Position numbers and translations under genes: made by a program. Positions 14,610 to 22,208 of a DNA stretch of 33,726 bases are shown here, piece by piece. Numbering within the stretch: position 1 is the stretch's first letter; each line of letters opens with the position of its first letter. The stretch covers positions 1 through 33,726 of the forward strand of contig PWGT01000109.1 of the NCBI GenBank assembly GCA_003554535.1. Direction: 5' to 3'. The DNA is from Syntrophomonadaceae bacterium (GTDB lineage Bacteria; Bacillota_D; Dethiobacteria; DTU022; PWGO01). The notes under the pieces are model-generated. The model was not told the DNA's origin. It saw nothing but the letters and a program-made list of their open reading frames with translations, and searched no databases.

Positions 14610-14856
14610 AATATATTTCAAACGTTCGGTGGAGAAAGATTTAAGTAGCATTCCTTCGAAAGATGTTCAAAGAATTATGGACCTTATTAAACAGCTTGCC
14701 ACTAATCCTCTTCCTCCGGTATGTGAGAAGCTAACCGGTGAGGACAGATACCGCCTTCGACAAGGTAAATACCGCATTCTGTATTCAATCCAGGATAAAG
14801 ACTTAATCATCTGGATAATTAAAGTAGCTCATAGGAAAGATGTTTATCGTTATTAG
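14596..14856 (+). CDS. RelE/ParE-family toxin
   Basis: An 86-residue toxin of the RelE superfamily, probably a ribosome-dependent mRNA interferase that stops translation when the antitoxin is degraded. Family hallmarks are KRSVEKDLSSIP, then LTGEDRYRLRQGKYRILYSI with Arg and Tyr residues in the RLRxGxYRxxY motif, and the C-terminal VAHRKDVYRY (His79, Arg80, Tyr84). The ATG lies within the end of the antitoxin gene, the usual arrangement for coupled synthesis. All typical basic and aromatic residues remain, so it looks functional. Confidence 0.92.
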   Translation: MANYKIYFKRSVEKDLSSIPSKDVQRIMDLIKQLATNPLPPVCEKLTGEDRYRLRQGKYRILYSIQDKDLIIWIIKVAHRKDVYRY

Positions 14857-14970
14857 GGAAAGGTGTGGAACCAGCTGAACAGCCAATCCGGTAGAAACCG
14901 AACAGTAAATCCACTTGTATATTTTTTGAGATCTAAAGGTTAGGCGAAAACGTCTAAAATAAGAATAGAA

Positions 14971-14994
14971 CCAGATAATTAACCCAGATAATTA
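14971..14994 (+). repeat. Tandem 11-bp direct repeat upstream of tRNA-Arg
   Basis: CCAGATAATTA occurs at 14971-14981 and 14984-14994 with two bases between, ending five bases before the tRNA -35 box. It may be a regulator site or chance. Confidence 0.5.
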
Positions 14995-14998
14995 GCTG

Positions 14999-15028
14999 TT
15001 GCGTCGAAACCCACAAGTGTTGTATAAT
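14999..15028 (+). promoter_or_regulatory. Promoter of tRNA-Arg
   Basis: TTGCGT (14999-15004), 18 bases, TATAAT (15023-15028), 19 bases before the mature tRNA. Confidence 0.65.
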
Positions 15029-15046
15029 AGGGCTTGCAACAGCCTC

Positions 15047-15122
15047 GCGCCTGTAGCTCAGGGGATAGAGCAGCGGATTCCTAATCCGTTAGCCGGGGGT
15101 TCGAATCCTCCCAGGCGCACCA
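15047..15122 (+). tRNA. tRNA-Arg, anticodon CCT
   Basis: A complete cloverleaf. Acceptor GCGCCTG pairs with CAGGCGC, the anticodon loop TTCCTAA gives CCT (reads AGG), the T loop GGTTCGAATCC is standard, and CCA is encoded. Confidence 0.97.
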
Positions 15123-15153
15123 AAAGAAGCAAGGGAATTCCCTTGCTTCTTTT
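15123..15153. terminator. Bidirectional terminator after tRNA-Arg
   Basis: With the last tRNA base, 15122-15153 is a perfect 32-base palindrome (AAAAGAAGCAAGGGAA and its complement) ending in T4. It serves both the tRNA and the converging symporter gene. Confidence 0.85.
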
Positions 15154-15210
15154 AATAGGATAAAGAAATTATGTATAAAATTCCTCCAACTGTAACTTGT
15201 TCCAGAAGGC

Positions 15211-16827
15211 TTACCCCCGTCGTTGGAAGTAATGAGTGATTGTTTGTGTTGCGGGAGGCTTGGTGAACAGGGAAACCACCACATATACTAAGGCCGACAA
15301 GGGCAAGGCGTAAATCAGTGGGTTGATATGGGTCCAGGGAAATTCCAGCAGGGCATCTTTGCCAAACAACAATTGAGCCAGGCCAATCTCGGCCGATTCA
15401 GAAATGTGTAGAAACAGAAACCCAAAAATACTGACGGCATATCCACTGATCATACTGGCAATGGCTCCTGCCCGCGTGGCTCCCGGCCAATACAACCCGC
15501 CTACCAGAGCCGGCAAAAATCCTGCAGCACAGATACCAAACCAAAAAGCAGTGGCCCGGGCTATAACGTTTTCGGGTAAGAAGAAAGCGAGCATAACTGC
15601 CAAGACCACTCCTATGAGTACGCCCACCCGGGTGGGAATAGCACCGTTGGAATTGCCTGTTCCGTGGGCATTTTCTTCTCCTTTAACGATGCCCAATGTT
15701 TCCAAAATGTCTTTTCCAAAACTGGCTCCTTGGACGTGGATTAGTGAGCTGGTAGTAGAAATTGCCGCTGACAGAAGAGTTAGCATAAACAGATACAAAA
15801 ACCAGGATGGCATAAAATGATCAATGAACAGAGGAATTATTTGATCCACATTGCCTTCCGCCACCTGCATAGCAAGCATTCCCTGGGTTTCCTGAAAATA
15901 AACATTACTCAAAGGCCCCACGATAAAAGCGGTCCCTGTCATGAAAAAGATAAATACGCAGCCAATGGCTATGGCGCGATAGAGAGAACTGGTCTTTTTT
16001 ACTGTCATAAAGCGCATGGTTAGCTGTGGTTGGGCCAGCACTCCTATACCGACCCCCATTACCAGGGAACTGATCACTGTCCACCAGATTTGTGAACCTG
16101 TTTCCGGCATGGATGTCCAACCTCGATGTCCAATTTCAACCATATCGTCGGGAACCAGGTTTGCCATATCGGTCAATGTCTGATGGCCATCAACAAAGCC
16201 TCCTACCGCCGCATAAGTGCTAAACAACAGAATGATCATACCTACCAGCATGATACAACCGTTAAATGCGTCTGTATACATTACTGCCCGTAGGCCACCA
16301 GATAAAACATAAGCGGCCACAATTATGGCTAGTATAAACAGAGCCAAATTGTGTTCCATATCGAGAGCGATTTCAATAAAATAGGCACCACCTTTGAGAA
16401 TTGCTCCCGTGTAGATAGGTAGAAAAATAAAGATCATGGCTCCCACAAATACGGTAATAAATCGAGAATCGTACCTCTTTCCAAGAAAAGTGGAAAAAGT
16501 GTTGGCTTCAAAATGCTGGGACATACTCCTGATCCTGGTACCTAAAAAGGCAAAAGCTACTATGACGCCTACAAATATTGTTAGGAAAGTAAGCCACAAC
16601 AGGCTAAACCCGAATTGAGCTGCAGTTCCGCCAAATCCTACAATGGCTGCAGTACTAATAAAAGCTGCCCCATACGAAAGAGACATGATCCAGGCTCGGA
16701 TATTTCGCCCGGCCAGCATATAGTCATCGGCAGTTTTGGTTTCTTTATAACCATAAAAGGCCAGGATACTTAAAATTCCTATATAGATAATAATTATTAC
16801 GGACATGGATAGTGTATTAATTTCCAT
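15211..16827 (-). CDS. Sodium/solute symporter (SSS family)
   Basis: An integral membrane protein with about 13 predicted helices of the PutP/PanF/monocarboxylate type, using the sodium gradient to import a small solute. Marks are DDYMLAGRNIRAWIMSLSYGAAFISTAAIVGFGG, GGLRAVMYTDAFNG, and TLLSAAISTTSSLIHVQG, where Ser/Thr residues form the sodium site. The substrate cannot be told; organic acids and amino acids are likeliest. ATG 16827 (MEINTLSMS) has GGGGG eight bases upstream. ATG 16836 lies right on that site and is less likely. The frame overlaps a 40-residue peptide gene, and both probably start from the promoter at 17018-17046. Confidence 0.93.
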   Translation of the reverse strand: MEINTLSMSVIIIIYIGILSILAFYGYKETKTADDYMLAGRNIRAWIMSLSYGAAFISTAAIVGFGGTAAQFGFSLLWLTFLTIFVGVIVAFAFLGTRIRSMSQHFEANTFSTFLGKRYDSRFITVFVGAMIFIFLPIYTGAILKGGAYFIEIALDMEHNLALFILAIIVAAYVLSGGLRAVMYTDAFNGCIMLVGMIILLFSTYAAVGGFVDGHQTLTDMANLVPDDMVEIGHRGWTSMPETGSQIWWTVISSLVMGVGIGVLAQPQLTMRFMTVKKTSSLYRAIAIGCVFIFFMTGTAFIVGPLSNVYFQETQGMLAMQVAEGNVDQIIPLFIDHFMPSWFLYLFMLTLLSAAISTTSSLIHVQGASFGKDILETLGIVKGEENAHGTGNSNGAIPTRVGVLIGVVLAVMLAFFLPENVIARATAFWFGICAAGFLPALVGGLYWPGATRAGAIASMISGYAVSIFGFLFLHISESAEIGLAQLLFGKDALLEFPWTHINPLIYALPLSALVYVVVSLFTKPPATQTITHYFQRRG

Positions 16828-16939
16828 TGCGGTCATCCCCCGTATTCCAATTTAGTGCTCCATAAATAATCCCGCCAACGGCGGAAATAATGCATATAAT
16901 ATAAACTAATGCAATCCATGGGTCAGCCATGCCCAACAT
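16817..16939 (-). CDS. Symporter small accessory protein (40 aa)
   Basis: A 40-residue, one-helix protein read from ATG 16939: MLGMADPWIALVYI, a hydrophobic segment to about residue 29, then ALNWNTGDDRNGN. GGAGAGGAGG lies seven bases upstream. Its end overlaps the symporter start by about 11-20 bases, so translation is coupled. Short peptides with the pattern ML-G-x-DPW, one helix and NW-N near the end are encoded beside SSS symporters in anaerobes, and I assign it there from memory of that pattern. It probably assists folding or activity of the transporter in the membrane. Confidence 0.8.
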   Translation of the reverse strand: MLGMADPWIALVYIICIISAVGGIIYGALNWNTGDDRNGN

Positions 16940-17017
16940 TCTGCTTCCTCCTCTCCATTAAACTAAGATACCCGTTCTATTCTTTCCTGAATTGTAAGCA
17001 CGGGGATACATTCATAT

Positions 17018-17046
17018 ATAATAAGGTATCATCTTTTTCTTGACAA
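17018..17046 (-). promoter_or_regulatory. Promoter of the symporter operon
   Basis: Minus strand TTGTCA (17041-17046), 17 bases, TATTAT (17018-17023), about 80 bases before the accessory peptide. Confidence 0.65.
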
Positions 17047-17144
17047 CCCTGCATGGAGAAAAATTTGGAGAGTTTATAAAAGTTTTCATTAAACGATATG
17101 CTTTGCCAAGGTAGCCTCTAATTTCGCAGTAAAAAAATTTACAC

Positions 17145-17180
17145 TAAAAAAAGCAAGTGAATTATCTCTTGCTTTTTTTA
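17145..17180 (-). terminator. Terminator after the mscS-type gene
   Basis: TAAAAAAAGCAAG pairs with CTTGCTTTTTTTA over 13 bases across a ten-base loop. T7 is available in both directions. It lies 64 bases past the MscS stop. Confidence 0.8.
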
Positions 17181-17243
17181 AATCAGAAATGGAAAGCGTA
17201 AAAGCTAATTACTAGCCTGCGCTTAATTTCCAGGGGATGGGTA

Positions 17244-18053
17244 TTAAACTGTTTCCTGGCTAACGATATGAATATCTCTTTGAGGATAGGGGATGCTTAT
17301 TCCTTTTTCATCGAATGTTTGCTTAATTTGCTCCATCAGTTCAAAATATATGGGCCAGAAATTTTCTGTAGAGCACCATATTCTGTAGTAGAAAACAATG
17401 GCATTATCTCCGAATTCTCCTAAAACCACTTGGGGAGGAGGATCATCGAGTATCTGTTCATGATTAGCAGCAATTTCATATAGTGTTTCTTTTACCAGTT
17501 CAATGTTGTCATCGTAACTAACCTCAACTGAAATGTTAGTTCTGCGGATATCGTTTACGGTATAATTAATAGTGCTATTATTTGAGAGTATGCCGTTAGG
17601 GACCACAATTCTGTTATTGTTAGGAGTATCCAGTAAAGTGTAAAATATTTGGATTTCTGTTACTGTTCCGGCAAAGCCGGCTGCTTCTATGTAATCTCCT
17701 ACCCTGAAAGGCTTTAAAAGCAGTATAAGCACTCCGCCTGCAAAGTTTGCCAGGCTTCCCTGGAGAGCAAGCCCAACTGCAAGAGATGCTGCTCCGATCA
17801 CCGCGATAAAAGAAGTCATAGCTATCCCAAGCATGGAAGCTACGCTTATAACCAGCAATACTTGCAATAAAACTTTGAAAGAGGTGAGCAAAAAAGGACG
17901 CAGAGATGGATCTACCTCTCTTTTTTCCATTCTTTTGCTTACTGTTGTAGTTAAAACTCCGATTATTTTTAAGCCTACCAGAAGGACTACCAGTGCACCC
18001 AGAAGGGTTATACCATAGTCGATAACCACATTAACAATTTGGTCTACGTTCAT
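17244..18053 (-). CDS. Small-conductance mechanosensitive channel (MscS family)
   Basis: A membrane channel that opens under hypo-osmotic tension. It has three N-terminal helices (about 10-32, 52-75, 80-110). The pore helix is followed by the family motif GLALQGSLANFAGGVLILLLKPFRVGDYI and then VVPNGILSNNSTINY of the beta domain. Its length (269 aa) is close to that of short MscS such as B. subtilis YkuT. AAAGGTGG lies nine bases before the ATG. It follows the BioD/DRTGG gene by 56 bases and may share its transcript, ended at 17145-17180. Confidence 0.94.
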   Translation of the reverse strand: MNVDQIVNVVIDYGITLLGALVVLLVGLKIIGVLTTTVSKRMEKREVDPSLRPFLLTSFKVLLQVLLVISVASMLGIAMTSFIAVIGAASLAVGLALQGSLANFAGGVLILLLKPFRVGDYIEAAGFAGTVTEIQIFYTLLDTPNNNRIVVPNGILSNNSTINYTVNDIRRTNISVEVSYDDNIELVKETLYEIAANHEQILDDPPPQVVLGEFGDNAIVFYYRIWCSTENFWPIYFELMEQIKQTFDEKGISIPYPQRDIHIVSQETV

Positions 18054-18109
18054 GGCATGCTTCCACCTTTCCAGAGATTATTACATATATAAGCTTTAAA
18101 TTTGTTCTC

Positions 18110-19174
18110 TTATGTTTTTTGTAAATATTTTTTTATGGATTCAAAATCTACGTTCTGGTCAAAATCTTTCTTTAATATGCGGATTGCTTCTTCGTTTCGC
18201 GGATTGATAGTTCGATAAACGTTGTGGATATTTTCTATGGTGGAAAAGGTGTCCTGATGTAGCAGAATAATGGGTACTCCCTTTTCTTCTGCTCGGGAAA
18301 TGACACCAACGTCTGGGTAAAGGCCTCCAGTTAAAATTAATACCGAAGTGCTTGTTTCCAGAGCAGTTAGGGCCATATCGCTGCGATCTCCACCAGTAAT
18401 AACTGCTTTGTTGGGTGAGCGCCGCAAATAACTTAGAGCGCTTTCTATGGTCATGGTTCCTACCGTAATGTTTTCTACCTGACGGTCAAGGTTTTCTTCG
18501 CCAGTGATTAATTCACCGTTAAGAGACTTAAGAAACTCATTTGCGGTAGGGGAAGATATGGAACGCCTGCTGGGCAAAATACCCAGCACAGGGATGCCTG
18601 TAAGTTCAACAGTATTTTTATAAATGTTTCGAGTAACATCCCACTGAGCGTCACTGGTATTATTGAAAATGCAGCCTAAAACCGGTAAATCAAGGGCCTC
18701 TGCGTATTTTAGATAAATAAACGAAGTATCGAATTCGTAATCATCATCTGCTCGCAGTATATGCAACATGGAAGCTCCCCATCTCTGGGAAAGGCTAAAG
18801 TCATCCATTTGATAACTTCCACCAATAAATGGGTTTACACTTCCTTCTATTATAACCACATCGTTTTCCTTGGCAAGTTTATTATAAGCAGCATCAGCTT
18901 TTTGCAATGCGCTTTCGATAGTATCTTCAGCGCAGGAGCAGAGATAGAATTGGGTTAAGGTAACAGGGGAAATGCTTTGATTATCTACGGATAACCCCAA
19001 AACGTCTTTCATAAATTGGATGTCATCATCTTCTGTTTTAGTATGACATTTTCTATACCCCTGGGGCTTGAGGTATGCAACTTGAAAACCTTCCTCCTTC
19101 AGTTTTAGAGCAAAAGGCATTGCAACTGCCGTTTTTCCGCTACCGGCTTTACCCGAAAGATATATGGATTTCAT
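18110..19174 (-). CDS. BioD-like ATPase with DRTGG domain (phosphotransacetylase N-terminal-like)
   Basis: The N-terminal 220 residues are a dethiobiotin-synthetase-like P-loop domain (SGKAGSGKTAVA, Lys14; VVIIEGS; PVLGILP). Residues about 225-330 are a DRTGG domain (VGTMTIESAL, KAVITGGDRSDMALTAL, LILTGGLYPD). The same two domains form the regulatory N-terminus of long phosphotransacetylases; here they stand alone without the catalytic Pta part (354 aa). AAAGGAG precedes the ATG. It is downstream of the ADP-forming acetyl-CoA synthetase on the same strand (134-base gap), which suggests a role in acetyl-CoA/acetate metabolism, perhaps as nucleotide-sensing regulator. The precise function is not established. 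Confidence 0.85.
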   Translation of the reverse strand: MKSIYLSGKAGSGKTAVAMPFALKLKEEGFQVAYLKPQGYRKCHTKTEDDDIQFMKDVLGLSVDNQSISPVTLTQFYLCSCAEDTIESALQKADAAYNKLAKENDVVIIEGSVNPFIGGSYQMDDFSLSQRWGASMLHILRADDDYEFDTSFIYLKYAEALDLPVLGCIFNNTSDAQWDVTRNIYKNTVELTGIPVLGILPSRRSISSPTANEFLKSLNGELITGEENLDRQVENITVGTMTIESALSYLRRSPNKAVITGGDRSDMALTALETSTSVLILTGGLYPDVGVISRAEEKGVPIILLHQDTFSTIENIHNVYRTINPRNEEAIRILKKDFDQNVDFESIKKYLQKT

Positions 19175-19308
19175 TTTTTCTACTCCTTTATAATTTATTT
19201 AAATTCTATCTCACCTTTAAAGGTGGAGTTTTTTCACCAAGATGAGTCTCTTTATTTTAAATTAGATTATTTTACCCACCTGGTTGTATATAGTTTATCA
19301 GAATAAGT

Positions 19309-21426
19309 TTAATCTTCCCAAGTGGGACTAATAGTTATTTTTATGTCTAATGCTGTAGCTCCATTATGATAAGCGCGAATGGGGTTTATATCCATTTCCA
19401 CGATTTCTGGGAAGTCTTCAACTAACTTGGCTACACGGGCAATGGCATCGATCAGGGCATCAATGTCATAAGGCTCGCTCCCGCGATACCCCCTAAGGAG
19501 AGTATATGACTTGGTTTGGCGGATCATATTATGTATTTCATCCCTGTCTTTTAAAACATTAGCCAGGTTAAAAGAAACGTCTTCAATTAGGTTTACGTAT
19601 ATTCCACCCAGCCCAAAAGCTACCATGGGACCAAATTGGACATCCCGGTTAACGCCTATAATCAACTCCAGACCTTCTTCGGCCATTTTTTGAACTTCCA
19701 CACCGTAGACTGGCGTTCCCGGTAGCATAAGCTGGACATTTTCTATCATTTCGTTATAGGCTTCTTTAACTTCTTCGGGGCTGTTTAAACCTAATTTTAT
19801 TCCACCTACATCTGTTTTATGGATGATATGGTGGGAAGATATTTTCATTACTACTGGATAGCCAACTTTTTCGCTTAATTGGGCTGCTTCATCTGCATTG
19901 CGAGCACGGTAAATAGTGTTGACCGGTATGCCGTAAGCAGAAGCCAGTTTTGAAGTTTCATCCCCTAATAATACAAGCCGTTTTTCTTTTAGGAGGTCGT
20001 ACAATACTGATTTTACTAAGGTTTGATCCCCTTCAATATTTATATGTTGACTTTCTTTTTTGCTGTGCTTTAAAAAGTTAGTGTAAGTAGCCATGCTTTT
20101 GATAGCTCTAACGGCAGGCTCCGGGAAAGTATAAGTTGGTATATTGTTTTGGGATATTATCTCCTTCGCTTTTTCCAACCTTTTACCGCCCATGAAAATA
20201 ACAAATATGGGCTTGTCTCTGTATTTGTTGTTTATGTTGATGATTACCTCGGCTGTTTTTATGGGGTCGATAACAGCTGCAGGGGTAAATAAAACTAATA
20301 CACTGTCAGTGTTTTCATCTGCCAGGGTTTGTTCTAAGGCCAGTTCATAACGTTCGGCGGAAGCATCTCCTAAAATATCTACAGGATTGTATATGTTGGC
20401 TTCTGCCGGTAAATTATCATGAAAATAATCGGTGGTTTCTTTGCTAAAGCGAGCCATTTTTAATCCTGATTTTTCCACGGCATCAGTAGTGATGATGCCT
20501 GGCCCCCCGGAATTGGTGACTATGGCAACTCGGTTTCCTTTGGGCAACGGCTGCCTGGAAAATGCAATAGCTTGTTGGAAAAGATCATCCATAGTTTTTG
20601 CTCTGATCACACCGGTTTGGGAAAAAGAGAGGTCATATGCTTTATCACTGCCGGCTAAGGCACCTGTATGAGAACTTGCTGCTTGAGCACCAGCCGAGCT
20701 GGTTCCTGACTTAAGAATTATTACTGGCTTTTTCAAAGAAGCTTCTTTGACTACTTCCAGGAAATGCTCTCCGTTTATTACATCCTCAATGTAGCATAGT
20801 ATTACATTGGTGTTAGGATCATCTGCTGAACTGCGGATGAAATCCACCTCATTGAGGTTTGCTTTATTGCCAAGGCTGATAAATTGGGAGAAACCAATTC
20901 CTGCTGCAAAGCTCCAATCCAAAATGGATACAAGCATAGCCCCGCTTTGGGAAATGAAAGAAATATCCCCTTTTAAGGGAGTATCCGGTGCAAAAGATGC
21001 ATTCAGTGGCGAGTGAGTATCGATTAAGCCAACGCAGTTAGGACCCAGCATATCCATATTATAATCTTCGCAAATCTGGATAAGCTGTTTTTCCAATTTA
21101 AAACCCTGTGGCCCTACTTCTTTAAATCCGGCTGTAATTACTATAAGTCCTTTTACTCCAGCCTCTCCACATTCTTTAGCTACATCAATTACTGCAGCTT
21201 CTGGAACTGAGATTATCACTACTTCTACTGCTCCTGCTTCCTTGACGCTTGAATAGCATTTTAACCCTTTAATGCTTTCCTCTTTAGGGTTAATTGGCAA
21301 GATATCTCCTTCATAACCACTGTCAATAATATTTTTTAAAATAGCGTGTCCGATTTTTTGTTCGCTATTGGAAGCGCCTACCACAGCGATGCTTTTGGGG
21401 GCAAACATATAGTTGATTTTAGACAT
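19309..21426 (-). CDS. Acetate--CoA ligase (ADP-forming), fused alpha-beta
   Basis: It converts acyl-CoA, ADP and phosphate to acid, CoA and ATP (substrate-level ATP synthesis in fermenting anaerobes). The 705 residues hold the CoA-binding Rossmann domain (SIAVVGASNSEQKIG, 12-26) and succinyl-CoA-synthetase-like domains with the phosphohistidine motif SSHTGALAGSD (His253, matching His257 of archaeal enzymes). The C-terminal ATP-grasp beta domain has the HKTDVGG motif (536-542) and ends EMDINPIRAY. AGGAG lies nine bases before the ATG. A good promoter is at 21502-21531 and an inverted repeat covers the predicted RNA start. It is followed by the BioD/DRTGG gene. The substrate may be acetate or other acids, including branched or aromatic ones. 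Confidence 0.94.
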   Translation of the reverse strand: MSKINYMFAPKSIAVVGASNSEQKIGHAILKNIIDSGYEGDILPINPKEESIKGLKCYSSVKEAGAVEVVIISVPEAAVIDVAKECGEAGVKGLIVITAGFKEVGPQGFKLEKQLIQICEDYNMDMLGPNCVGLIDTHSPLNASFAPDTPLKGDISFISQSGAMLVSILDWSFAAGIGFSQFISLGNKANLNEVDFIRSSADDPNTNVILCYIEDVINGEHFLEVVKEASLKKPVIILKSGTSSAGAQAASSHTGALAGSDKAYDLSFSQTGVIRAKTMDDLFQQAIAFSRQPLPKGNRVAIVTNSGGPGIITTDAVEKSGLKMARFSKETTDYFHDNLPAEANIYNPVDILGDASAERYELALEQTLADENTDSVLVLFTPAAVIDPIKTAEVIININNKYRDKPIFVIFMGGKRLEKAKEIISQNNIPTYTFPEPAVRAIKSMATYTNFLKHSKKESQHINIEGDQTLVKSVLYDLLKEKRLVLLGDETSKLASAYGIPVNTIYRARNADEAAQLSEKVGYPVVMKISSHHIIHKTDVGGIKLGLNSPEEVKEAYNEMIENVQLMLPGTPVYGVEVQKMAEEGLELIIGVNRDVQFGPMVAFGLGGIYVNLIEDVSFNLANVLKDRDEIHNMIRQTKSYTLLRGYRGSEPYDIDALIDAIARVAKLVEDFPEIVEMDINPIRAYHNGATALDIKITISPTWED

Positions 21427-21477
21427 GATGATAAACTCCTGTTTCTTTTATTTGTTATATTGTTGATGGATGTGATA

Positions 21478-21497
21478 TTGTTGGTTTTTGACAACAA
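21478..21497. promoter_or_regulatory. Inverted repeat at the acetyl-CoA synthetase RNA start
   Basis: TTGTTG, eight bases, CAACAA overlaps the predicted +1. It resembles a Rex half-site pair (TTGTTAA/TTAACAA) but the centre is two bases too wide, so the regulator is uncertain. Confidence 0.3.
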
Positions 21498-21501
21498 CTT
21501 A

Positions 21502-21531
21502 AGTATACCTGAAAGTATTTTTTGATGTCAA
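21502..21531 (-). promoter_or_regulatory. Promoter of the ADP-forming acetyl-CoA synthetase operon
   Basis: Minus strand TTGACA (21526-21531, perfect), 18 bases, TATACT (21502-21507). Confidence 0.75.
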
Positions 21532-21698
21532 ATATTGACGATTATTTTATGTGACGATTATTTAACAAGCAATATTACAGTTTTGATAGCTATCTGGATA
21601 TAAAGGTTCCAGGGAGGATATAATACTATTTGAAATAATCTGCATTAATTTAAAAACATTTTATGGTGCTTTTAAGAATAAGAATTGTAATTTTGATA

Positions 21699-21727
21699 TT
21701 GATTTATGCCGTTTTTACAGTTAAAAT
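21699..21727 (+). promoter_or_regulatory. Promoter of the small basic ORF unit
   Basis: TTGATT (21699-21704), 17 bases, TAAAAT (21722-21727). RNA start near 21734, about 40 bases before the ORF. Confidence 0.5.
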
Positions 21728-21774
21728 AATTACTGTCTGATGTCTGAAAATGCTACAAAAGGGAGGGCTTAGTT

Positions 21775-21870
21775 ATCGGGAAGAAGACAATAACCAGGAA
21801 GCAATTGAAGAGACAGCGCAAAAAAAGAAGAAGGTCTAAAAAACGGAAAAGACTTAAAGGTCGGACCTGA
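21775..21870 (+). CDS. Possible 31-residue Lys/Arg-rich protein with AUC start
   Basis: A ribosome binding site GGGAGGG (21761-21767) stands seven bases before ATC (21775), which opens a 31-codon frame (GKKTITRKQLKRQRKKRRRS and on to KGRT) ending TGA at 21868. Nineteen of 31 residues are Lys or Arg. No ATG, GTG or TTG lies in frame between the upstream stop (21745) and the ATC, so initiation would be at AUC, rare but known for AUU/AUC. A promoter (21699-21727) and a terminator (22004-22027) frame it as its own unit. Such composition suggests RNA, ribosome or DNA binding. I recognise no family, and a chance purine-rich frame is not excluded. Confidence 0.45.
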   Translation: MGKKTITRKQLKRQRKKRRRSKKRKRLKGRT

Positions 21871-22003
21871 TAACTGTATATAATACGCCTTTATAGATTA
21901 TAATTTTTTATATAATTAAATTATATTGAAGGGATTAGTATTATATATTTTGGCCGCTGTTTTGTTTGTTCTTTTATTTTAACTTTAATATTATATGGTA
22001 AAG

Positions 22004-22027
22004 TACCGCATTTTTTGCGGTATTTTT
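22004..22027 (+). terminator. Terminator of the small basic ORF unit
   Basis: TACCGCA pairs with TGCGGTA across five T's, then T5. The only upstream + strand candidate gene is the 31-codon ORF; 21871-22003 is AT-rich and otherwise empty. Confidence 0.75.
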
Positions 22028-22041
22028 CTTTGATACATTCT

Positions 22042-22069
22042 TTGTGCCTTTATACATATATGATATAAT
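22042..22069 (+). promoter_or_regulatory. Promoter of the nucleotidyltransferase gene
   Basis: TTGTGC (22042-22047), 16 bases, TATAAT (22064-22069). Confidence 0.5.
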
Positions 22070-22120
22070 AATTGGGCAATTGAACCTTTAAGGTCTTAAA
22101 ATTAATGGTAACTCAAGTAA

Positions 22121-22152
22121 ATGCAAAAGATTTGGCGGAATATCTTTTGCAT
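22121..22152 (+). other. 5' UTR hairpin before the nucleotidyltransferase
   Basis: ATGCAAAAGAT (22121-22131) pairs perfectly with 22142-22152 over 11 bases, loop TTGGCGGAAT. It lies about 45 bases into the predicted transcript and 57 bases before the start codon. No T tract follows. It may be a regulatory or stabilising stem. Confidence 0.45.
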
Positions 22153-22208
22153 ATGCATGTATAAAGAGGAGAAAGACGCTTGTAAAAGCCAGAAAGGGTG
22201 TGTAGATT

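Noticed and set aside
15081..15284. Minus-strand ORF of 67 codons containing WEDSNPRLTD
   Set aside because: It reads the antisense strand of tRNA-Arg and the following terminator, a common false ORF.
19215..19245. Hairpin ACCTTTAAAGGT followed by T6 between the acetyl-CoA synthetase and BioD-like genes
   Set aside because: It is oriented for the plus strand where nothing is transcribed, and the stem is short with a bulge.
21749..21840. Alternative ATG frame (MLQKGGLSYREE) overlapping the basic 31-codon ORF
   Set aside because: It has no ribosome binding site before its ATG, and the GGGAGGG would be internal to it.
22171..22182. Start-stop minimal ORF (TTG TAA) after an AGAGGAG site in the nucleotidyltransferase leader
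   Set aside because: It may arise by chance, and nothing else supports a regulatory uORF.
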